From positions 2,273,668 through 2,337,667 of the forward strand of contig JAUZTG010000016.1 in NCBI GenBank assembly GCA_030734395.1: a stretch of 64,000 bases of DNA. Direction: 5' to 3'. The DNA comes from Sarocladium kiliense. Lineage: Eukaryota; Ascomycota; Sordariomycetes; Hypocreales; Sarocladiaceae. The notes under the pieces were generated by a model, which worked only from the letters and a program-made list of their open reading frames with translations, was not told where the DNA came from and did no database searches. Shown here piece by piece: positions 58,485 to 64,000 of this stretch (the stretch's first letter is position 1; the number at the start of each line of letters is the position of its first letter). Both the position numbers and the translations under genes were made by a program.

Positions 58485-61105
58485 TGTCGCCTGTGTTGAC
58501 GTGGATGTTGAGAAGATGGCTCCAGAGTTGGCTGCGGGAGAGCGCCGCTGTCGACTGGGACTGTAGCCGTGTCAGGCGCTGGCAGGGAGGGATCTGCGAA
58601 TGCATCACCGAAAAGGCGGCGGGGGTTGCCAGATGATAGGGGAGGGTGTTGGATAGCATCCTCGACGAAGCCGCCCTTGGATCCGGACAACGACACCAAA
58701 AGGTCGCCATCAAGTCATGGGACAGGCCACGCGATGGCATGTAGACCTTGAACTACAATTAAGAGTGGACGCTGGGAGGCAGATGGCAATCCTGATCTCG
58801 GACTCTTGTGCCTTGGCGACCGACCGTCTCACAATGGCAATGCCCCAGAGGCTGCTTCAAAATACTTTGACTTAAACTCGATTCCAATTTCGCAAAAACG
58901 TTTACGCGTGTAGAATGAATGTGTAGAATGAATCCTGCACGCAACATCGCAGGATCCGGGACCTCGCAGCGACCTTTCCTTGTCGCGTCCATTTTAGACC
59001 AACGTCTGTGCTCTCGCTTCTTACCACGTCATATCGACCTTGCTGAACTGGAGCTGGGCGCCTCAGTTTGGTCAATGTTGTTGAAGCAGACCACAACCCG
59101 ACAAGAAGCAGCTTTCAATGACCCGACCATTCCCACAACCATCCAATACCTTCAAGATAATGTCGAGCACCCAGTCACTTCACTAGAAAAGCGAATGACC
59201 TATCTACGTCTTTCTCAAGTCTTTTCTAAGCTACAGCAAATTCATAGAGCATACTGAGCGTGTGTGAGTCAGGTGCTCGCATGCTGGCCTCAGCCCTTTG
59301 GCTGTACCGAGCACCTCTCGCTCGACTTGAGGGCTTGCACTTAGTGCAGGCCGTAGACAGAGGCAGACACATTCAGGTGCCATGGAACACTGTACAAGCA
59401 TACCTGAACTCCACCCTTAGACCGATCAGCAACGTCCTGAGAAAACCAGCCCTGCGGGAGATCCTCTAACAGGTTAAAGACGCAGCCAAGTGCACATTAA
59501 GAGGCTAGAGCAGCAGCCTCGAAGACCTGACCGGTAGCCCTTTGCCCAAGGTCAGAAGGAGCCTGGTCTCAACCGCCCTAACACCTCGAGTGTTGCACAT
59601 CACCCGTTATCTGGTGAACGTGGTACTAATCTCCCTGGTTGAATTCATGGTGAATCATGCTAGCCACCAGGTGTAAAAAAATAGGTGACTGGGAGCCTGC
59701 GGCGGCTGCTCCACCCCCTTGCTACAGAATGCAGGTCTCGGCCATCGAGACCGCAGGGCTTAACAGTGGGCGACTTACGCCAAACGGCTTCACTCTTTAT
59801 CCCATATCTTGATCCTAATGCTATGCAACATCTGGGCCATGTCTTTGTAAAACATTGCAATCTTAAGGGTCTGAAGTCGGTACACCATAGCAAGAGGCAT
59901 TTACCACATCTTCTTTACTTTGCTTCACCTCCATCTGTTGCCGCGTAGTTTCCTCGGCCGTCCGTTACCCCCATATATGACAGTCCGTGTTGATCAGAGC
60001 CCGGACGAGAAACGAACAGTCCAAGGACTCTGGGCAAAAGTTTTTCGCATGGAACATGCTTCTGGCCGCAAAGGCAGACGCGGGAACAAAGGGTAATCAG
60101 ATACGTTATGCTTATCCCCATACTGGCGTAGGCATGTTACATCTCGCGAACGAAAATCGCACGTAAGCTCGGGATATTGTGTAAGAACACATGCTATGTG
60201 TTGCTTTCGCTTTCCCTTAAATAAGATAGTGGGAGAAAGAAACACCGTAGGGCGTATCCGCGACTATCCGGACACCCAGGCACCTGACGATGGCCCGAGC
60301 CTTGATGACGACGGTTTTGACATCGAATAGACCGAAGCCCTTTGGAATCAGAATTTCCAGGGGCGCAGCATCTGCCACATTGGTTGTGCACATTCTCAAA
60401 TAGGAACTCTATCCGGCATTGTCTCAATGTCGATCCGCCACTTTTCAGCTGGTGTCACCGCACTGCTACGCCACAAACACACACAGGGTTTCTAGTCTAT
60501 ACAACGAAAGTACCAAATAGGCTTAAAGGAATACCCCGCATGTAACGTTCTTAGGGGAAAAGAAATCTTATCCAGTCATTTAGGGTCCAACGTTAGCGCA
60601 AGGGGTATCAAAAGTGCCGAAACCTGTGCTGAGTTGGGTTTAAGCTTCACGGCTGATGGCAATCACTACGTAAGGCTCGGGGAGATTTTCACGACCAGTC
60701 TTACGCGGCCTTATCTAAACTTAGAATTATGACTCTAGAGCGAACTTTCAGCTTTTAGTTGCATGAGCTGTTGTCGACATAGTAAACATATCTATCTAGA
60801 CTCGTCATTGGTTCGTCCGTCGGTTTGGATAGTCGGAGGATTACCAGGCCTCGGAGGAAGTAAGACAACGAAGTGATCCCGCCTGATGATGACCTGCGGA
60901 AAGGGAGAGGTTGGCGACGAATCAGGAGGTGACATGACCCCAGATCGAGGAGGGAAGCAAGGTACATAACCAGAGAGACTTGAACATATAAATAAGAGCC
61001 TGTTGGCACAATATTGCCAGCTCGTCCACAACATTACCAAGTCGCTCTGCAAGCAAGGAAATACAAGAGAAATCTACTCTACAGCACCGTCCCACAGACG
61101 CAATC
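58485..61105. other. Intergenic
   Basis: About 2.6 kb. Besides the possible bZIP N-terminal frame, an open frame at 58919-59257 (LPRHIDLAELELGASVWSML) is coding-like but unrecognised. 59260-61000 shows nothing I can support. A TATA-like CATATAAATAAG at about 60986 lies about 120 bp before the secreted-protein start. Confidence 0.4.
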
Positions 61106-61417
61106 ATGAAGTCCCAGATTGCATCAATCACGCTGGCGCTCTTGGCAGGTGCCCACGCCGCCAGCACGCAAGTGAACTGGTATGGCTGCGACGGCGCCGT
61201 GCAAGTCACCCACTCGGACGGCGATAGCTGCACCAACGTCAGCGGCATGAAGAGCGACAACCTATGCAAGGTGTTCGTCCCCCCTCCGGGCACGGACCGG
61301 TGCGAGTTTTACAGCACCATGTGCGGCAACCCATTCGGCAGCACCTGGTACTGCAACGCTGGACAGACTTGTGATGCCACAAATTGGGAGGTCGATTCCT
61401 ACCGCTGCTACCAGTGA
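61106..61417 (+). CDS. Small secreted cysteine-rich protein
   Basis: 103 residues with signal peptide MKSQIASITLALLAGAHAA. The mature part has eight cysteines (in YGCDG, DSCTN, NLCKV, DRCEF, TMCGN, WYCNA, QTCDA and YRCYQ), enough for four disulphides, and no known domain that I recognise. Single exon. Proteins of this size and make-up are often effectors or antimicrobial proteins; that is inference. It lies between transposon relics, a common location for effector-like genes. Confidence 0.75.
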   Translation: MKSQIASITLALLAGAHAASTQVNWYGCDGAVQVTHSDGDSCTNVSGMKSDNLCKVFVPPPGTDRCEFYSTMCGNPFGSTWYCNAGQTCDATNWEVDSYRCYQ

Positions 61418-62095
61418 ACCCCCAAAGTAAGTACATACGTGATTCCATGTCATAAAAAGCATGACGTTAACTTCAGTAAGTCGGTATTTCTGGCCTGAGA
61501 TTTGAGACGGAGGCTCGAGCTGTGATCATGGGACTGTCATTACCGTCAAAGTCGGTATCAGGGGAATGGAAAGTGCTGCCGTATTGAGACTGCCGTGCTA
61601 GTCTAAAAAGGACACCGAATTGGGAATAAGATATTCAACAATCTAGCACCATCTAATATGAAATCATGACCCTGACCTACTCTTCTATTCCCAAATGAAT
61701 CATACTATTAAATGGATCCTACACCCCTGTCATTCCCCCCACGAGCCTGCCTTTCATCCTCTTGCTTGTCCACTGTCTAATCAAATCACACCACAGCGAT
61801 CCTAGTCAGCATACATGGATTCACGTACAAGGGTTCGTGCTCTCGTGAAGCTTCGCGTTTCTTTGAGGACTATATTCTAGCGTAGATAGCCAGACTAGCA
61901 AACGAATATACACACAAAGGCTACATATCCGTTTATAAACAAGAATAATCCGTACTTTAGTAAAGCTCTCATCACTTTATCCTTATACATCCATTTATTC
62001 GCCTTCCCTAGTATCCGCTGCTTATCTACAAGATATGCAAATATACATGCGTCGTAAGGGAAGTAGCGGCTCACCTCCTATGCTATTATAAGCTC
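61418..62095. other. Intergenic
   Basis: No supported gene; mildly AT-rich from about 61860. Confidence 0.5.
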
Positions 62096-63690
62096 TTGTT
62101 AACTAGAGAGAGGAAGGATATCGTAGCAAGCATTGCGAAGCTTCCCGACCTTATCCAGGACCAGGCCAGATTAGCAAACTTCAAGCTACCTACTCAACCA
62201 GTCGAACACATCCCTTTCCTCGAGCCTCCCCGTAGCAATAGAGTCCGCTGCACTTACAAAGGATACGCTCACATCGTTCTAACGGTTCGTGGGATCCAAG
62301 CCCACTGCAGAAAAGCCCATAGCTGGGTCAATCCTCAAAGGCGAGGCAGGCAGCCAAGATCAGCGCAGCCTAGCAAGGTGCCATGGACCACAGGCATATA
62401 CTGCCAGCGCTTCTTCATCGGCTGCGCGGCCAGCGGGTGGTTTAAGGTACGCATGCCTCAAGCCCCCGTGAGGCATATATATACGCCGCTCTCACCGCCC
62501 TCAGCCTCGTCTTCGGCTAAGTCGGGGTTAAGAGGGGAAGAAGCGGACCAAAAGTCGCTTAAAGACCAGGTAAACCACCAACTATTATAGCTCCCGGGGA
62601 AGTTCGAGATGAATTCAAATGCAGCTCCTAACGGCGTCGATAGAGCCGCGAACGTCTTCGCCAGCATCCGCTCAGGCAATAAATGCCTTAAGTGGCTGTA
62701 GATAACAGAGTGGATGCGATACCTAGATCTACATCAGCATGAGCTGTTATTAATTGTCCACCTCATATCTATCCCGACTAATCCACCTCAGCCTAACAGC
62801 GACCTGGACGCAAAGACTTTATTAATAATACTCCTCGTGTCCCTTGATCGAGTCCTCGCTTAAGCGCGGTAATCCCTTATCCAAGGAAAGCTAAACACCT
62901 TTGACTAGCATCGCTTAAACTCGTTTATTGCTCAGCGGCCCTCAAGAAAACCGCTGCTTCACGATCTCCACGAGTCTACCTACCAGAAGTACGCGCGGGT
63001 CCTATAGCAGCTCTTATACTTTGTGTTCCGCGTTAGATGGCTTAAGGAAGGACCTGGGCTTAATTCTAAGCTTACAGGCGAGCAGATATTAGCCCTGATC
63101 AGGGTAATTAAGGCCGCAAATGAGCTTCTCCAAAGCTCAGGTGACGGACTGGCTTGTGACCAGAACCAGAAGCTGAGATCCAGACTAGACGACCAGCTTA
63201 TCCTCTTCTTAGTATCTCTCTTCGATCACAAACTCTATAATGACATCTACGAGAGCCTAGTCGTAGGCTTCATCGCCGTCATCAGCATCCGATAAGAGGC
63301 TTTCAATGAGTCAGGTGGCATCTCCAGCACACAACGGGTATTATGCGAGGTATCCGAGACTATACCGAAGCTCTCAGCCCTTATCAAGATAGCCCAGCTT
63401 CTTGTTGCCGAGAGGTCACTGCTCGCGGTGAAGCTCGACGAGACTGATGCGCCTGGCAAAATGCTGGAGGAGATGCAGGAGCGGTTCATATGCCACAGCT
63501 CAAGGTCTCCCATCAGTTAGGCCTTGAAGCTTCGGTCTTATAGAAAAGCTATTATTGATAGTACTACAGCCCTGACAATTATTATTTGCGTCGGTAGCCT
63601 GACGACGATTAATTTTGTATAGGAAACCTTGTGGCGCTTGCATGACAAGGATAGGTCGACGATTAAAATGAACACCAGCTGACGATTAGC
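62096..63690 (+). pseudogene. Relic of subtelomeric RecQ-helicase-associated gene
   Basis: Open pieces in one direction resemble the fungal family found as the N-terminal part of, or beside, telomere-linked RecQ helicases. 62096-62590 has SNRVRCTYKGYAHIVLTVRG then IQAHCRKAHSWVNPQRRGR, a C2H2-like unit whose second cysteine is lost. Then come NKCLKWL-stop-ITEWMRYL, YQKYARVL-stop-QLLYFVFRV (63023 on), and IPKLSALIKIAQLLVAERSL and MLEEMQERFICHSSRSPIS in the order expected for that family. Several in-frame stops, often where Trp is expected, show decay by RIP-like change. The helicase part is not in the window. The family name is from memory. Confidence 0.65.
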
Positions 63691-64000
63691 AGATCAGCCC
63701 TTATGATAGTCGCAGCGCTGGGATGAGTAAAGTAGAATAGAAAGTAAATTTTTATTAATTAATTAATGCTAAAATTAATATATAAATGCATAGTTTCTGC
63801 TCTTCAGTGATGAGTTTATGTCGACTTTGTTTTTTTGATGGTTGTTGAGCGACAAGGTTGATGAACTTAGGGTTTAGGGTTTGGGATTGGGTTTGGGTTC
63901 TAACTAAGCTATCTTGCTGAGGCTATTTTACATAAGAGATAATAGAGGTATAAAGAGAGATAAAGAGATTTAAGGAGATATAAGAAGATAGATAAGAGGA
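63691..64000. other. Right end, AT/GA-rich flank
   Basis: Contains the second telomere-like repeat copy, then GATAAG/GATATAAG-rich text to the window end. No gene. Confidence 0.5.
63871..63931 (+). repeat. Degenerate TTAGGG-like repeat, copy 2
   Basis: TTAGGGTTTAGGGTTTGGG begins at 63868, followed by ATTGGGTTTGGGTT and a tail CTAAGCT...GGCTATTTTACA shared with 51228-51289. This copy retains two true TTAGGG units and is less decayed. Confidence 0.65.

Overview
The window looks like nuclear DNA of a filamentous ascomycete (Pezizomycotina). Genes carry short introns of about 40-100 bp with GTRNGT donors, CTAAC/CTGAC-like branch points and YAG acceptors. Typical families are present: PDR-type ABC transporter, Zn2Cys6 and bZIP regulators, S10 carboxypeptidase, GH27 galactosidase and a hydrophobin-like protein. 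Transposons are decayed by CA-to-TA and TG-to-TA type changes that resemble repeat-induced point mutation (RIP). Species and class cannot be fixed from this. All splice models were read by hand and are unverified by transcripts.

Layout. 0.7-3.1 kb: spindle checkpoint MAD1 (+), a core gene. 3.6-4.5 kb: an unrecognised, apparently frameshifted gene. 5.3-7.3 kb: secreted S10 carboxypeptidase with one apparent single-base deletion. 9-13.9 kb: full-size PDR/ABC-G drug efflux pump. 15.5-17.1 kb: FAD-dependent amine-oxidase-like protein. 17.9-19.6 kb (-): allantoate-permease-type MFS transporter. 20.8-21.1 kb (-): tiny secreted protein resembling a hydrophobin but with only four cysteines. 24.2-26 kb (-): secreted GH27 alpha-galactosidase with a CBM35-like tail. 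26.6-29.9 kb (-): large unknown protein with a disordered N-terminus and CxxC motifs.

30.3-35.6 kb is a repeat and decay zone. It holds a coding fragment, a 1.86-kb Fot1/pogo-type transposon with 43-bp inverted repeats, the C-terminal remains of a sterol-glucosyltransferase-like gene, and AT-rich debris.

35.6-51.1 kb is the most notable part: four distinct sulfatases (active-site motifs CCPSR, CTPSR, CSQSR, CSPTR), a transcription factor with two tandem Zn2Cys6 clusters, and a sugar-type MFS transporter, with nothing unrelated between them. I infer a sulfate-ester catabolic cluster. One sulfatase is secreted and three lack signal peptides, so the simplest model is extracellular trimming, import through the MFS permease, and intracellular desulfation under the local regulator. 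The alpha-galactosidase 10 kb away may act on related glycans, but the repeat zone separates it.

51.4-57.1 kb (-) is a RIP-decayed Tad1-like LINE. Beyond it lie a bZIP regulator (57.6-58.5 kb, -), an eight-cysteine small secreted protein (61.1 kb, +), and a stop-ridden relic of the N-terminal part of the fungal subtelomeric RecQ-helicase-associated family (62.1-63.7 kb). Degenerate TTAGGG-like repeats follow, and a second copy sits at 51.2 kb. The sulfatase cluster is thus bracketed by transposons in what may be an accessory or subtelomere-derived segment.
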